Below, one piece after another: positions 1-13,252 of a stretch of 64,000 bases of DNA. Made by a program: the position numbers and the translations under genes. This stretch comes from Silene latifolia (taxonomy: Eukaryota > Streptophyta > Magnoliopsida > Caryophyllales > Caryophyllaceae). Numbering within the stretch: the first letter of the stretch is position 1; each line of letters opens with the position of its first letter. The stretch lies in assembly GCF_048544455.1 (NCBI RefSeq), contig NC_133538.1, forward strand, positions 42,506,969 to 42,570,968, in the 5' to 3' direction. The notes beneath the pieces were generated by a model that was not told the DNA's origin, did no database searches, and worked only from the letters and a program-made list of their open reading frames with translations.

Positions 1-373
1 TCCACACATGGGATAATCCTTTCCCGCATCAGGCACTAAGTTTTTTTAACGTCTAATTAGATCGGGTAATAATTCAAATTACGAAGATAAGCTCGTTGCT
101 TATTCTTTCCACAAAATAGAAACCATAAGGATAGGGTTCGATCCATTTATTCAATCGACCCAACAGCGAATTCATTGCATTTCCTTCCAAGAAATCAAAT
201 AAAGTTTTGTACTGCTTTGATAAGAATGAAATAGGTTCTAAATTCTCTATTGATACGACATGCTCTTTTTTCCATAAATTTCCTTTCCGGATCAGTCGTG
301 GTCGTATAAACTCTACCGATGGTGTAGACGAATTCCTTACTTCATCCAAATATGTAAAAGATCTTAGTCGCAC
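1..373 (-). other. trnK-UUU: trnK-UUU group II intron, 5' part only
   Basis: Read on the minus strand, this begins with GTGCGACTAAGATC right after the trnK 5' exon, the usual start of the plastid trnK group II intron. The rest of the intron, with matK and the 3' exon, lies left of the window. A 99-codon open frame (74-373) begins exactly at the intron boundary. It does not resemble matK and is taken as chance reading of intron sequence. Confidence 0.8.
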
Positions 374-410
374 TTAAAAGCCGAGTACTCTACCGTTGAG
401 TTAGCAACCC
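374..410 (-). tRNA. trnK-UUU: trnK-UUU 5' exon (plastid tRNA-Lys)
   Basis: The minus strand reads GGGTTGCTAACTCAACGGTA and continues GAGTACTCGGCTTTTAA, the 37-nt 5' half of plastid tRNA-Lys. It ends inside the anticodon loop, where the group II intron interrupts the gene. The 3' exon is outside the window. The exon opens the plastid-type order trnK-rps16-trnQ and supports plastid origin for this end of the window. Confidence 0.92.
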
Positions 411-1013
411 CCAAAATAGTTATGTTATGTAGATACAATCGAAATCAATAAAATAGGATTGGAATCAAAACGTTGAATTAGCAACAAATCTAAAAAATTT
501 TTTTGAGTTGATTCCCGTTACAAACATAAAAACAAACACCAAAGATATTCTTGAATAAAAAATTTGCTAGACAAATAATCTACATTTTTTAGATCCAATA
601 TTTTGATTCAAGGATTTGTTAAATTTTTTTCGATATAAAATCAAAATATTGGGCAGAAGACATAAAAAACCATTTAATTTTTTTATTTCACAATTTAATT
701 ATATTTGTTCAATACATTCTTGTCAATATGAATGAAAAATAAAATATAATTACAAGAAATTCCATTTTATTTTTTATCTTACTTTCAATTGAATAATAAT
801 GTACTCAAATTCAAATAAAATCCAATTCTATTTCTATTATACGATAAATATAATAGAAATTGTGAACTCTAAATAGAAAAAAAAATAAATATTAAATATA
901 GAGGAAAACTTTTGTTGGATTGGCACTACAAAAAAAGTACAGGACTAAAAAAGTTCTACCAAATTACAACTTCATTATCTTTCGTTTTTATAAAAAAAAA
1001 TTCTTATTATTCA
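411..1013. other. trnK-rps16 intergenic spacer
   Basis: Very AT-rich non-coding DNA with A and T runs, typical of this plastid spacer. No gene or clear regulatory element is visible in it. Confidence 0.7.
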
Positions 1014-2124
1014 TTAATTGAACTTCGTTTGCTTAAATTGAAATTCTTTAAAAACCTCCGCCCTCTTTAAAATATCATAAACAGTTTCTGTAGGTTGAGC
1101 GCCTTTTTGAATAAAATCTAGAATAGCAGGAACATTTAAATAAGTTTGATTTTTTATCGGATCATAAAAACCTACTTTCTGCAGATCTCTTCCCTCTCTT
1201 CGGGACCGAACATCAATTGCAACGATTCGATAGACGGCTCATTGGGATAGATTTAACCCCCCTTGGAAACGTATAGGAAGTTTTCTCCTCGTACGGCTCG
1301 AGAAAAAATGATTAAAAAAAATGTATGTATAAATTAGAATGCCAAAAAAAAAGTCTATAAAATCCTCAATCCTCAAATGAATTAAAATTAAGCCCTTTTT
1401 TTACTCATCTTTACTCAAAAAAATCATTTGTATACTCATAACTCAAGTTGGATAGGTTTCAAGGAGCCCAAAATAAAAAAAATCCTTTAGTTTAGCATTT
1501 ATTGAGTAGTCTAAAATACCCTTTGTTTTGTCTCATTTAACATCGATTTGAATTGATCCCAATCAATTGTTGCGACAATTAAAAAGAGTCTTTCCTTGTT
1601 CCGGAAGCCTTTATCATCTTGTTTTTTGAATCATTGGGTTTAGACATTGCTTCGTTGATTTTTAATCCTTTCAAAAATGGCAGCAACAGACCTTTTTGTT
1701 ATTTATTTCTATCAAAGAATCTAATCATATGAACGAGGGATTTCCGCACGATATATATAAATCAAATTAATTGAAAAGGTTTATCAAAATCTCCTGGGGG
1801 ATTCAAAATTTTCTTTATTTTGATCCTTTACTATTTTTCTGTCAAAGATAACTTACGAAGTTGTTCCAACGTATTCTTTTTATTGACACTAACCCTAGAC
1901 CCCTCTCCCTTGAGAAATTGCTCAGTACTTTCTACTCGAGCTCCATCATATTCCATTACACCCCAACAAACCGGGTTCGAGTGAAACAGAAAAAAAGATG
2001 TCGAGTTAAGAGCATCCTTTATTATAGAAATTATAGAATGATGGATATAAGAATCCACAACAGATCATGTCCTTCAAGTCGCACGTTGCTTTCTACCACA
2101 TCGTTTCAAACGAAGTTTTACCAT
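1014..2124 (-). CDS. rps16: 30S ribosomal protein S16 (plastid), two exons with group II intron
   Basis: Exon 1 is 2085-2124 (40 nt, starting [13 protein letters not shown]). The group II intron is 1241-2084 and starts GTGCGACTTGAAGG. Exon 2 is 1014-1240. The joined frame gives 88 residues with no stop, reading [17 protein letters not shown] after the junction and ending KQTKFN. Length and both exon boundaries match the usual plastid gene. The protein is a small-subunit ribosomal protein of the plastid. The gene is often pseudogenised or lost in angiosperms, so an intact copy here indicates recent transfer from a plastome that keeps rps16. The open frames seen inside the intron on both strands are incidental. 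Confidence 0.93.
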
Positions 2125-2832
2125 AACATTCCTCGAATTTGGAACCGGGTTCCGGTTTGCGGTTGATTCAATTATCAAATCATGAATAGTCGTTGGTTCA
2201 CAGTTAAGACAATTGTTACATAGATTAGATACGTAATATATCTTACACTTTTTTAGTACTGTTCTTTTTTTATAATTTTTTTATTGCCTAATTAACATTT
2301 TTTATACAAATTACAAACAATTAAAATTGACAATAAGACGATATCCCTAAAAGATAAGCTAAGAGAGCTTTAAACTCAACCTTTAAATATATTAATTTTA
2401 TTCACATTCATTTATATTTATATATAATATAATATATATCTAAAAAGAAAATAATAGTAAAAAACAATTAGTTTTATGGGGATGAACAAAAAAGAACTAA
2501 CTTCCTTCTATAATTTTAGATGAATATTTTTTCTATATTATATATTCCTATATCATATATAGATATGGAGGATGGATATAGGATAGGTAAAGGCACAACT
2601 TTTTTTTATAATTAAAATTTCTGTAATCTATAACCCCATCGTGCCTCAATACCCAATGGGTGCGCCTTTCGTTGCGTGGAATTTGAGCTCGTATCGTTGT
2701 GAAATATGTGAAAAAGATCTAATTTTTTTATTCTAATCGTCAGCCAAAAGAGTAAGACTCTAGTCAATCTTACACCTTAGAAACTTTATAAAAGGAAAAA
2801 AGTTTTTTTCTTATTCTTAAATTAGATAGGCT
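2125..2832. other. rps16-trnQ spacer
   Basis: AT-rich plastid spacer between rps16 and trnQ. Nothing coding is seen in it. Confidence 0.65.
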
Positions 2833-2904
2833 CTGGGACGGAAGGATTCGAACCTCCGAATAGCGGGACCAAAACCCGATGCCTTACCGCTTGGCCACGC
2901 CCCA
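2833..2904 (-). tRNA. trnQ-UUG: tRNA-Gln (UUG), plastid
   Basis: 72 nt on the minus strand starting TGGGGCGTGGCCAAGCGGTA and ending CCTTCCGTCCCAG. The anticodon loop reads TTTTGGT with anticodon TTG, and the T-arm GGTTCGAATCC is intact. The acceptor stem is complementary at both ends. It sits between rps16 and psbK as in angiosperm plastomes. Confidence 0.96.
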
Positions 2905-3205
2905 CTTCGATTTCTATACTAATAAACACTAATATTGTTGTTGATTGTTCGTCAATTCCAGCCCAACTATCGAAAGAATCAAGTAGATTCTGTTGGTTAG
3001 TATTTTAACTTCGACACATGTAGACATAGAAAAAATGAATTTATTGATCATTACCAAAAATTCCATTAAGATATTATATGAAAGTAGAATTTCTTCTATT
3101 CTCTATTGAGAATGGAAGGTGTTTTGATTGAGTGAGTAAGTTCAAAAAACGAAAGATTTTTTTTCTATCAATAACTCAATCAAAATACAATTTTTTAAAA
3201 AATAA

Positions 3206-3391
<186 letters not shown>

Positions 3392-3783
3392 GATCTTTCA
3401 TCTTATCCTATAAAAATGAATGCTTTTTTTTCGAGAATTAGAGGATTCTATTCTAATATTCTAATACTCAAACATTAACAAAAAAAAAGTCTTACAATAT
3501 GAGCCTTAAAATATTTTAACAAAATTCTTGGATCGACACAATCCACATTATCTCATTTTCCATTCTAACTATTTTTTTGGATAACTGAACAAACCTTATT
3601 GTGATCCTCCACAATATCAACAAGTAGGTATAAAAAATTATTGATAAGTAAGAAGATAATAGATAAGATAATAATAACTTTCTTTTTTATTTCTTATTTA
3701 TATATATTACAAAATATAAAACAAATGCCTTTCGGCGTCAAACTAAATATAAAAAAATTATGGGATATGCGGTATAAAAATAG

Positions 3784-3939
<156 letters not shown>

Positions 3940-3959
3940 CAAAAGGCTTTTTTGCTTGA

Positions 3960-4017
3960 TTTTTCATCCATTTTTTTCGAAGTTCAAATTTGAACCTCGA
4001 AAAAAATGGATGAAAAA
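3960..4017 (+). terminator. psbI 3' inverted repeat (29-bp stem)
   Basis: The two arms around GTTCAAATTTGAAC pair over about 29 bp with one A/C mismatch, starting 21 nt past the psbI stop. Such 3' stem-loops stabilise plastid mRNA ends and block exonucleases. Here it probably sets the psbK-psbI 3' end. Confidence 0.8.
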
Positions 4018-4074
4018 AGATTCGAACGAAAAAAAGATATATAATAATGATCAATGTAAAATGTAACTGGAACA

Positions 4075-4162
4075 CGGAAAGAGAGGGATTCGAACCCTCG
4101 GTACGAATAAATCGTACAACGGATTAGCAATCCGACGCTTTCGTCCACTCAGCCATCTCTCC
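4075..4162 (-). tRNA. trnS-GCU: tRNA-Ser (GCU), plastid
   Basis: 88 nt on the minus strand, starting GGAGAGATGGCTGAGTGGAC. The anticodon loop is TTGCTAA with anticodon GCT. A long variable arm typical of serine tRNAs follows, then the T-arm GGTTCGAATCC. It is convergent with psbI, the standard plastid arrangement. Confidence 0.96.
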
Positions 4163-4522
4163 CACTTGCAAATAAATATTAAATAAATTAGAAGATTTTT
4201 TTATGTAAAAAAAAATATTTAATGTAATAAAATCGAATTTAAAATAACTAAAAAATTATATTATTTATATAATATAACATAACAATAACGTTTATATAAT
4301 GTTAATATATAACAATAATATATGTATACAAAATATACAAGTTGTTATTGTGTCATACAAGAGTACAACAGTACAACAGCAAGTACAATTTTTAGATGAA
4401 ATTCCAATCAGTTGTATAAAGACAAAAAAGAAAGATTCAATTTGACTATAATATATAATATATAATTATTATTATATTATATATAAAGAAAGACCCGAAA
4501 ATTTTAATTTTTTTATTCCCGC
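4163..4522. other. trnS-trnG spacer
   Basis: AT-rich plastid spacer with many TATATA and ATAATA runs. No gene is seen. Confidence 0.6.
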
Positions 4523-4567
4523 GGCCTGGCCTAATCAGTACTTCGCCAGGCCTTTTTTTTTTTTTTT
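4523..4567 (+). terminator. GC-rich hairpin followed by 15 T
   Basis: GGCCTGGC (4523-4530) pairs with GCCAGGCC (4545-4552), and a run of 15 T follows directly. It has the form of an intrinsic terminator and lies in the trnS-trnG spacer, just upstream of trnG. Its use in plastids is inferred, not shown. Confidence 0.55.
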
Positions 4568-4620
4568 ACTTTATTCGGTGTTCGACAAAAGTGATATTTC
4601 GATACAATAATTGAACTGTA

Positions 4621-5381
4621 GCGGGTATAGTTTAGTGGTAAAAGTGTGATTCGTTCTATATAACCCTTTAATAGTTAAGGGGTCCCCCGGTTTGATTAGT
4701 ATTCTGGTCATAAACTTTATTTCGAAAAAGGAATTAATCCCTTACCTTCAATGCCAAATTTGAAGACAATTATACATTCTCGTGATTTGTATCCAAAAGT
4801 AAATTAAAATAAAACTCTAAATTTTGGATTATGAAATTACGAAACATGAATTTTTTGTAATTGGACCACTATTTCCAATTGAATGAGTATAAGTAAGAAA
4901 TCCATGGATAAAGATATAAAAAGGGTTTCTAATCGTAACTAAATCTTCCTCCTTTTTTATAAGGAAAGCAAGGCAAAATGGCTATTAAATGATGACTTTA
5001 GTTTACTAGAGGCTTTAATATTTTTTGTAGCTCGGTGGAAACAAAAAACTTTTCCTTAAGATTATCTCAACTAGAAATAGAGAACGAAGTAACTAGAAAG
5101 ATTGTTTGAATCTCTTCTTCTAGAAGGATCATCTAGAAAGCAAGTTTTTTTGAATTGAATCCATTCATACAAAAAGCTGACATAGATGTTATGGGTGAAT
5201 TTTTTTAGTTCCCGCCTAAAATTTTTATCTAGGAATTCCTCCATTTTCCATAAAGGAGCCGAATGAAACCAAAGTTTCATGTTCGGTTTTGAATTAGAGA
5301 CGCTCAAAATTAAAAACCAGCGTCGACTATAACCCCTAGCCTTCCAAGCTAACGATGCGGGTTCGATTCCCGCTACCCGCT
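4621..5381 (+). tRNA. trnG-UCC: tRNA-Gly (UCC), plastid, with group II intron
   Basis: The 5' exon 4621-4643 is GCGGGTATAGTTTAGTGGTA plus AAA. The 3' exon is about 5335-5381 and begins CCTAGCCTTCCAAGC. The intron of about 690 nt starts GTGTGATTCG. The joined tRNA has acceptor GCGGGTA pairing with TACCCGC and anticodon TCC in the loop CTTCCAA. A 78-codon minus-strand open frame inside the intron (5071-5307) is incidental. The exact first base of exon 2 could be off by one. Confidence 0.92.
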
Positions 5382-5538
5382 CCGCTCTAGTCTATAATAA
5401 TTAATAGGTCGTTATTGCGTTGAATATACAATTAAAAATTAAATATCATCTTTCATACAATCCGATTCTTTTTTCAGAACAAGAAAATAGTCAAAGTCAA
5501 AAACGAAAAAAATAGGAATGGTCGGAATGAAATGAAAA

Positions 5539-5610
5539 GCGTCCATTGTCTAATGGATAGGACAGAGGTCTTCTAAACCTTTGGTATAGGTTCAAATCCT
5601 ATTGGACGCA
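5539..5610 (+). tRNA. trnR-UCU: tRNA-Arg (UCU), plastid
   Basis: 72 nt, starting GCGTCCATTGTCTAATGGAT and ending ATTGGACGCA. The anticodon TCT sits in the loop, and the T-arm GGTTCAAATCC is intact. It lies between trnG and atpA, which faces it on the other strand, as in typical plastomes. Confidence 0.95.
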
Positions 5611-5720
5611 ATTTTTTCCATATGTTTTTTTAGGAAGAAAGATCGTTTTTTTCATATATATTATATATTTATTATATTATATATAAATATAATAATATAA
5701 TGTATAAATTTTACAATACA

Positions 5721-7253
<1,533 letters not shown>

Positions 7254-7303
7254 TTAATTTTTTGTGTAAACAAAAAAATAATACCTACAGTGGAAGAGAA
7301 GGA

Positions 7304-7713
7304 CTAATCAGTTTTTTCGTTCAGCGACCCAAACATTCCAATATTAGCATTGATGGTACGTAAATGTAACTCGTTGTTCAAACAACTATTCAGAGTTCCT
7401 AAAGCTCCCTGTAAAGCTTGTTGGAACACCCGTTGTCGGACTTGATTAATAGCTCTTTGTTGTTCAAAATGAATGGTTTCATTTTTGTAATTTTCTAATT
7501 GTTCTAAAGTTTTATAAGTTGAATTAATCAAATTCATTTTTTCTCGTTCTATTTCCGAATAGCCATTCACTCGAAACTGATCCGCTTCTATTTCTATTTT
7601 CCTTAAGCGAACCCGGGCTTTTTCTAATTGTTCAATGGCCCTTCCACGCAGTTCTTCTGAATTTCTAATAGTATTCAAGATCCTCTGTTTTCGATTATCT
7701 AATAAATCACTTA
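7304..7713 (-). pseudogene. atpF: ATP synthase CF0 subunit b, exon 2 only (exon 1 missing)
   Basis: The 410-nt exon 2 is open throughout, reading [18 protein letters not shown] to [11 protein letters not shown], the helical stator region of subunit b. Its 5' border follows CTACTTTCAT, a group II intron 3' end. The transmembrane exon 1 (usually about 145 nt) should lie to the right on the minus strand, but plastid sequence stops inside the intron near 8,350 and no exon 1 is present. The frame itself is undamaged, so loss of function comes from truncation at the transfer breakpoint. It sits 59 bp upstream of atpA as in plastomes. Confidence 0.9.
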
Positions 7714-8350
7714 ATGAAAGTAGATTATCTTTCCATTCATTTAAAAATGTTCATGATCCCTTCCCGAACCAAACTTGATTTTTTCAATTCATTTGGCTCT
7801 CACGCTCAATTACTTCAATCATAAATTTACATATTTTTTTGAATGTAATGAACCTATCCTCTCTTCTCTGTTGATATTAACAAAATTAAATTGAAACAGA
7901 TCCCTAATCAAAACTATAATATAATATTTGGAGGACTCTTCTGACCAAACAAAAAATGAATTGTCAGCAAAATTGTTTTTTTCTTCAAATCCAAAAAAGT
8001 TTCTTTTTTTATATGTAGGTCGTCGACTCAGCCTTTTTGGCATTAATATAAAAAAAAATAATAAAAATTTTATCGCCATGAGTGCTCCATATCGATAAAT
8101 TTCTAACTTTTTTAACTGTCTCGGTATTAACATAGTGGTAGAAAGAATACGCTGCTGCACCTGGACTTCAAACCGTTTAGTTTTAACCATGTTAATGGGC
8201 CCACATTATTGGTTGATAGAGAATCAAAGTATATTTACCAACAACTCGCGAAATGCTATGGTTCTTACATATAATTTTTTTTTATTCAGAAGTAATTCGC
8301 GAAATCATGCACCTTTCGTCCCTAGTTCTAAAGAAAATAAGGTTTGGCAT
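7714..8350 (-). other. atpF: atpF group II intron, truncated; right edge of plastid block
   Basis: This continues directly from atpF exon 2 on the minus strand. It has the composition of a plastid intron, and the stretch near 8,170-8,330 resembles the 5' part of the atpF intron. I could not find an intron start followed by exon 1. The plastid/mitochondrial junction is therefore placed, with an uncertainty of about 100 bp, near 8,350. The 123-codon frame at 7,819-8,190 is regarded as incidental. Confidence 0.6.
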
Positions 8351-9306
8351 TGCCCCACTTAAAAGAGCAATTCTATCAATCTTGCTTATGACTCTACCAC
8401 CTGTGATTCCCATTTCTCAATTATCAGTGAATCCCCTTCCTTAAATTGGTTCATTTAGTAAGGCAGATAAGAAGATTGGACTCTCAATTCTGGAACTTTA
8501 ATCCCCGGGACTATTAAAGGAATACGAACCTGCAATCAATTCCTATTAAGATAGGCAATCCAGGATCTTTAACTTGGCAATCCCTATTATACATATGCCG
8601 AGCCCCGCTCAGTAGGCAACGAGATCATTAAATTCAGATTGCAAGCAAGGGTAACCTCTATCTCGGAACTTTGATTTACGATTATTTAAATTTGTTACCT
8701 ACTCTAATAGGGCTCGGCCCTATATTAACGGCGAGATCATGAGGGTCTTGCCAAGTGCAGCATATGAGTACGGATTATAAAAAGACCTAGCAACAATTGG
8801 ATCCCCATCCGATAATAGGGCTCGTAACGGCACTTCCCTATCGTAACTGGGCTCGCTCAATATTATACGAGTCTACGGGAACCGCGTCAAACCAAGGTTC
8901 CCCTATCTGAAGAAGTCGCTTAATTCGATTAAGAAGAAAGTGCCTCCTACAAATGCTTAAATTGATAGGGGTCGCTCAGACTATGAAACGGGTAGCGCTT
9001 TCAGAACCGACTTTCCTTCGAATTCTTAGCAAAAGTGGTAGAATCGTAAGTCAATATAGGAAGTTTTTATGCCAATATTGGCCCATATGAATAAGGATTA
9101 TGAGTTGGCTTCTAGAGTACCCTATCTATTAAGGAAAGATCATACTTTTCTTGCCTACTTAATAAGGCGCTCCTTCTTAGTCTCCCTTTTGCGTACCGCT
9201 GGTATAAGGCTCATACGATTTTAACAATGACTCTCCTATTTTAGGAAAGGATCATGCAGTTGGGATTTGCTAACGAGCTTTCTCCTAAAGTTATCAAAAA
9301 GTCTGT

Positions 9307-9735
9307 GTGATTTTTCTATCTTTAGAGGAAAGATTGGAATTTCCGGTCTTCCTTTTGGTTAAGAAAGATTCTACTTCAATCCTTACTAAGCATAGGGCGA
9401 GCCCATCCATTAGAGGCAACGAGATTATGGAATTTATTTACTATTCTACCATAATATTGGAGCGATTCTGTGAATTTCTGATCAATCTCGCTCCTGGTGG
9501 GGCTTGCCCACTTTACCTTTGGACTGATCAGAACCGAGCTTCGATCTTGGATCTCCTTTCTTGTGCTGTGCTACCTAGGGACTACTGGATTGAATCTAAA
9601 GAAAGGGCAGCCCTTCCCTTGCTTCCTAGGATTACTTTAGTCTCTTTTCTTACTCGAATACTTATTATATTAGCTAAGAGAGGAACGCTGCGGTTCCAGT
9701 CAAAGGTCATAGCGCAAGTTGTATCTAGTAAATAG
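9307..9735 (+). CDS. unrecognised open frame, 142 codons
   Basis: The frame opens at TTG, not ATG, and reads through to 9,735 without a stop. It has a hydrophobic middle (EFIYYSTIILERFCEFLINL) and a second apolar patch (LVSFLTRILIILA). No family is recognised. It lies in the zone of repeated GGGCTCG phrases. It may be chance reading of spacer. Confidence 0.2.
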   Translation: MIFLSLEERLEFPVFLLVKKDSTSILTKHRASPSIRGNEIMEFIYYSTIILERFCEFLINLAPGGACPLYLWTDQNRASILDLLSCAVLPRDYWIESKERAALPLLPRITLVSFLTRILIILAKRGTLRFQSKVIAQVVSSK

Positions 9736-10467
9736 GAAATCCGGCCCTCCCTTTCATGCAATTTGAGCGCAACCCCTTCTATACAATAACAGGGCTCGTT
9801 ATCAATCCGTTCTTAATTTAGTTAGGCGATATCGATCGATATCATTATCTCTGTAACTAGCTCCTGGGGCTTGTCAATATCGCTTATGACTCCCCTATTA
9901 TTTATGAACAAGTTCTCTCATAATCTCGGAAGTCCGCTGTTAATATCGGCCTCTAATTAAGAGGGCTTAGCTCATGTTAATAAGGATTAACGAGATCGAT
10001 GTGCTACTACTTTAAGCCACAAACCCCTTCTTATTAAGGCCCAGCTACGAGAGGGGAAATTTAAGACTCTCGGAACGATACCGCTCCCTTTAACATCAAT
10101 CTCGTCACTTTTGTTGCTTACTATTATAGGGCTCGATTGAGATTGATGTAATCTTGGCCTACTTTCATATTTGACTTTTGGTTCTTCTTATTTAACTAAG
10201 TGCAAGACTTCTTTTAAGAATGCGTTGAAGGACTTGACATTTAATTTTCGTACTGGAGTAGCAGAATCTTTGCTTTTGTCGTAAAAATGAGCAGGGCTCG
10301 GCTTTTAGGAGATGAAGTCTTATGCCCACAGACTTCCATTTCATATTATACGAACCAATCTCCTTTCTTTGAAACTAAACAAGCTACGCTCCCTCTCACA
10401 TGAGTTCGAGTAGCTATCGCCCCTTGGGTCTTGGATTCTAACGAGCCAAGTTTCTTTCCTCTCCTCT

Positions 10468-10519
10468 GGAAAAGGTAAGCGTAAAAGGTAAGCGGAAAAG
10501 GTAAGCGGAAAAGGTAAGC
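10468..10519. repeat. 13-bp tandem repeat, four units
   Basis: Four consecutive copies of GGAAAAGGTAAGC. The second unit has GT in place of the first GG. This is a small minisatellite in spacer DNA. Confidence 0.85.
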
Positions 10520-12622
10520 TACAAAGCATGAGCGGTTGACAAACAAAATGGTTTGAATAGTGAGAGATTACTTGCCCGAAAGCAGATCGGGAGAGAGAAA
10601 GACACTACTATGTTCCAATGTTCCATCGATTAATGTACCACCGACGGAAGTTTAATCTCATCCCAATTGAGTCCCTCCCAGCAACATAATCTTAAGAAAA
10701 CTTGAAATGACGAATTCAATATTTGGTTAACGCGGGAAGGCAGGTCGAGCTCCTTCGGACCCTCTTGGTAAAGAAGTTTCGGCCAACTAATACAGAAAGA
10801 CATACGGATACCCTTCCCTTGGAAACCTTCTTTCTTAGACGCTTCCCCTTTGTTTAGTTTGTGGGAGCGAGCAAAAAGAATGCAGCGAGCAGGGTTCTCA
10901 GGTTTCTAAGTCAAAGAAGAATGGTCAAATGCAGAGTTTGACGGGGATGGCTTCGCTTCTAAAAGAAATTACGTATTAAAGTAAAGAAGCCTATTCCTAA
11001 TTAATCTTCCTATTTAGCATGTGCCTTCAGCCCAAGCAACTTGTAAAAGAATCCCAAGTGGCAAGTCTCGAAACACTAATTTGATTAAGTACAATAGGAA
11101 TAGAATTCTTCCCCTCTCTTTCCACCAAAATAAAAAGAAAGTAGTGAGGTAAAAGAGTCAAGTCACGTATGAAGTAGTAGTAAGCGCATGTGTCTCGCTC
11201 AACAGGCTAAAGACCAGTCTGTTCTGCTAGCTTAAGTCGCAAGGCAAGAAGTCGTCGATCCAGTGCAATGCCCGGTCACAGACATACGGAAAAGCAAGAA
11301 GAAAGAAGACTGATCTTATAAGAGTACAGCTGCGCTTATGAAGAGCCTATAACTGACTTCCGAAGCAGCTCGATAAACTACGGTCGTTGCGCCCACCTAT
11401 CTATTATCTGTTACCTGCCAACCAAGTCTTTGATCTTCGAAGCAATGCTTTTCTTTGAATGTGTAAAGTGGATTGGGAGTTAGATTGACTTTCTTATCTA
11501 TCTTTTCTGCACTACCTATATGACATGAGCACTTCCACTGGCCTGCTAGAATGCATGCATAAAGAGAAAGATGTACAAAAGCGCTAATCTGAGCCTCGTT
11601 CTAAGAATTGTTTGTCTGACTTGTTGTAATTTACCCAGGAGTACTACATTCATCAGGGCTGGTGAATTACCGAAAGTCCAAACGAAGGAAGGTTAAAATC
11701 CTTCAAATCAATGCAACGGTTGCACGAGCAAGTTAGGGTGCTGCGAATTAAGAAGGTAAACGAGGCATAACATATAATAAGCAGGCAAAGAAGCGTAGGA
11801 AAATCCTAGAGTCTGTGCTTTCTCTTTCTTCTTAGACTTTCTCTTTCTATATTGGGCGTATAGATCTTGTCTTTACTACGACCAATTTTGAGAGATGTTA
11901 ACACATTTACAGCAGTAAGGTTCGTTATTGACAGCTAAGCTAATGTTATAAAAGAAAGTCTAAATAAAGGTCCAAGAAGAAAAAAGAAATAAGAAAAGAA
12001 AGGAAGTCTAAGCCTTGTTTTTCCAATGCATGACTATCAAATCATTCTCTTTATATTTTAAATTTCATTCCACGACACGCTCAGATTAAGGACATGTGGT
12101 GGGACGTCTCTCTGTCCATGACATGCAAGCGTCATAACCATAATCACCCGCATCAGCGATTTCCGTCTAACAAAGGGAGGAGAACACGTCCTTCTTGGGG
12201 TCATATCATATCATTACGGGCTTCCTAAACAAGGCTTTTACCTCTTAAAAGCCCTTCCTGAGCAAAGGAATTGCTCATTGGCGATCGAAGTCTACCTTTT
12301 CGCGGGACTCACTGTTCAGTTGTCTCCTTAAGACACGACATGAGGATATGCCTCAAACTATTCATTAAGAAAGGCCAACCACTGCTTGCTTGTCTGAGAA
12401 AAGGAAGCAAGTTCAATCCGATCTCCTGTGTAATGGTGGGACCACAAGGGCCTTCCTAGCCCAGCTTTCGGTTATACCCCAGCTTACGAAGAAATCGAAG
12501 GATTCGACCTACATATGCTGTGAGGCTACCACTCCTTAACGTGACATAGTTTGTCCCGTTATTAACCCTGCCCTATGAGGGCTCTTCTGGTTCATTATAG
12601 CTACGATCTTTCTTCCTATTAA

Positions 12623-13252
12623 GGAGATTGGCCAAGGATTCCACCCTGCATTGGATGCAAACACAGGAAGACCTATCCCTTTATTAGCAATAGTCCTCTC
12701 AAGCTATTCGGCCATAATATTACTGAAATAAGGAGATCTTATACGTTACCAATTGGTAAAGAGAACCGGCAACCGTGCCTACTCTCTCAGCCAAAGGGCC
12801 TCCCTCTCCTATATCCCGGGACTGGAGCTTTCTTCGCTGCCAAAGTAAAGAAATGGGGGCAGGTATACATACGTCAAGGCAATGAAATCCTATCTCAAAT
12901 TTCAGTTCAGAATAAAGGTACTTGCTTTCTACCCGCTAACGTCTTTTCTTTCGCTAAGGGACGAGAATTTAGGAAAAGTGGCGGTCTTTCCATTTTAGGC
13001 GCGATATCGAGATTGAGAATCATTCCTTTTATTGAGCGCTTTTGGCATAAAATTTTACTATGGAAAGCGATGAGAATTCCGGTCGAATCTATCCAAAATG
13101 TGATCGGGGCATCCCCTAGCCTAGGTAAAATAAGGAAAGAGGCTCAAGCTCCTCGGACAACAGGAGGTCCCCACTTCAAGAGGTCCCAACTTCTTTCCTT
13201 ACACCCACACAAGGTATTTTCAATGTCAGGAATGAATCTTTGTCCATCATAA
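12623..13252 (+). CDS. unrecognised 209-codon stop-free frame without an ATG start
   Basis: From GGA at 12,623 to the TAA at 13,250-13,252 one frame stays open. It is rich in Lys/Arg and has amino acid use like a real protein (GTGAFFAAKVKKWGQVYI in the middle, MSGMNLCPS at the end). No ATG occurs before 13,069. A TTG lies at 13,013 and an ACG, which C-to-U editing could turn into AUG, at 12,743. No family is recognised. Such a length without stops is unlikely by chance at this composition, so it may be a relic or an imported coding piece. Confidence 0.35.
   Translation, partial: GDWPRIPPCIGCKHRKTYPFISNSPLKLFGHNITEIRRSYTLPIGKENRQPCLLSQPKGLPLLYPGTGAFFAAKVKKWGQVYIRQGNEILSQISVQNKGTCFLPANVFSFAKGREFRKSGGLSILGAISRLRIIPFIERFWHKILLWKAMRIPVESIQNVIGASPSLGKIRKEAQAPRTTGGPHFKRSQLLSLHPHKVFSMSGMNLCPS

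Larger units (their letters stand above)
8350..12622. other. mitochondrial-like spacer, no recognised gene
   Basis: No known gene is recognised. The base composition is markedly less AT-rich than the plastid block and resembles plant mitochondrial spacer. The stretch 8,450-10,300 is littered with short related phrases such as AATAGGGCTCG. The longest frame is 9,307-9,735 (142 codons, no recognised domain). A 13-bp tandem repeat lies at 10,468-10,519. A 62-codon frame at 12,271-12,459 is not recognised. Confidence 0.5.

Noticed and set aside
74-373. 99-codon minus-strand frame next to the trnK exon
   Set aside because: It begins exactly at the intron 5' boundary and has no matK features. It is group II intron sequence read by chance.
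7819-8190. 123-codon minus-strand frame upstream of atpF exon 2
   Set aside because: It lies in the truncated atpF intron and the translation resembles no protein family.
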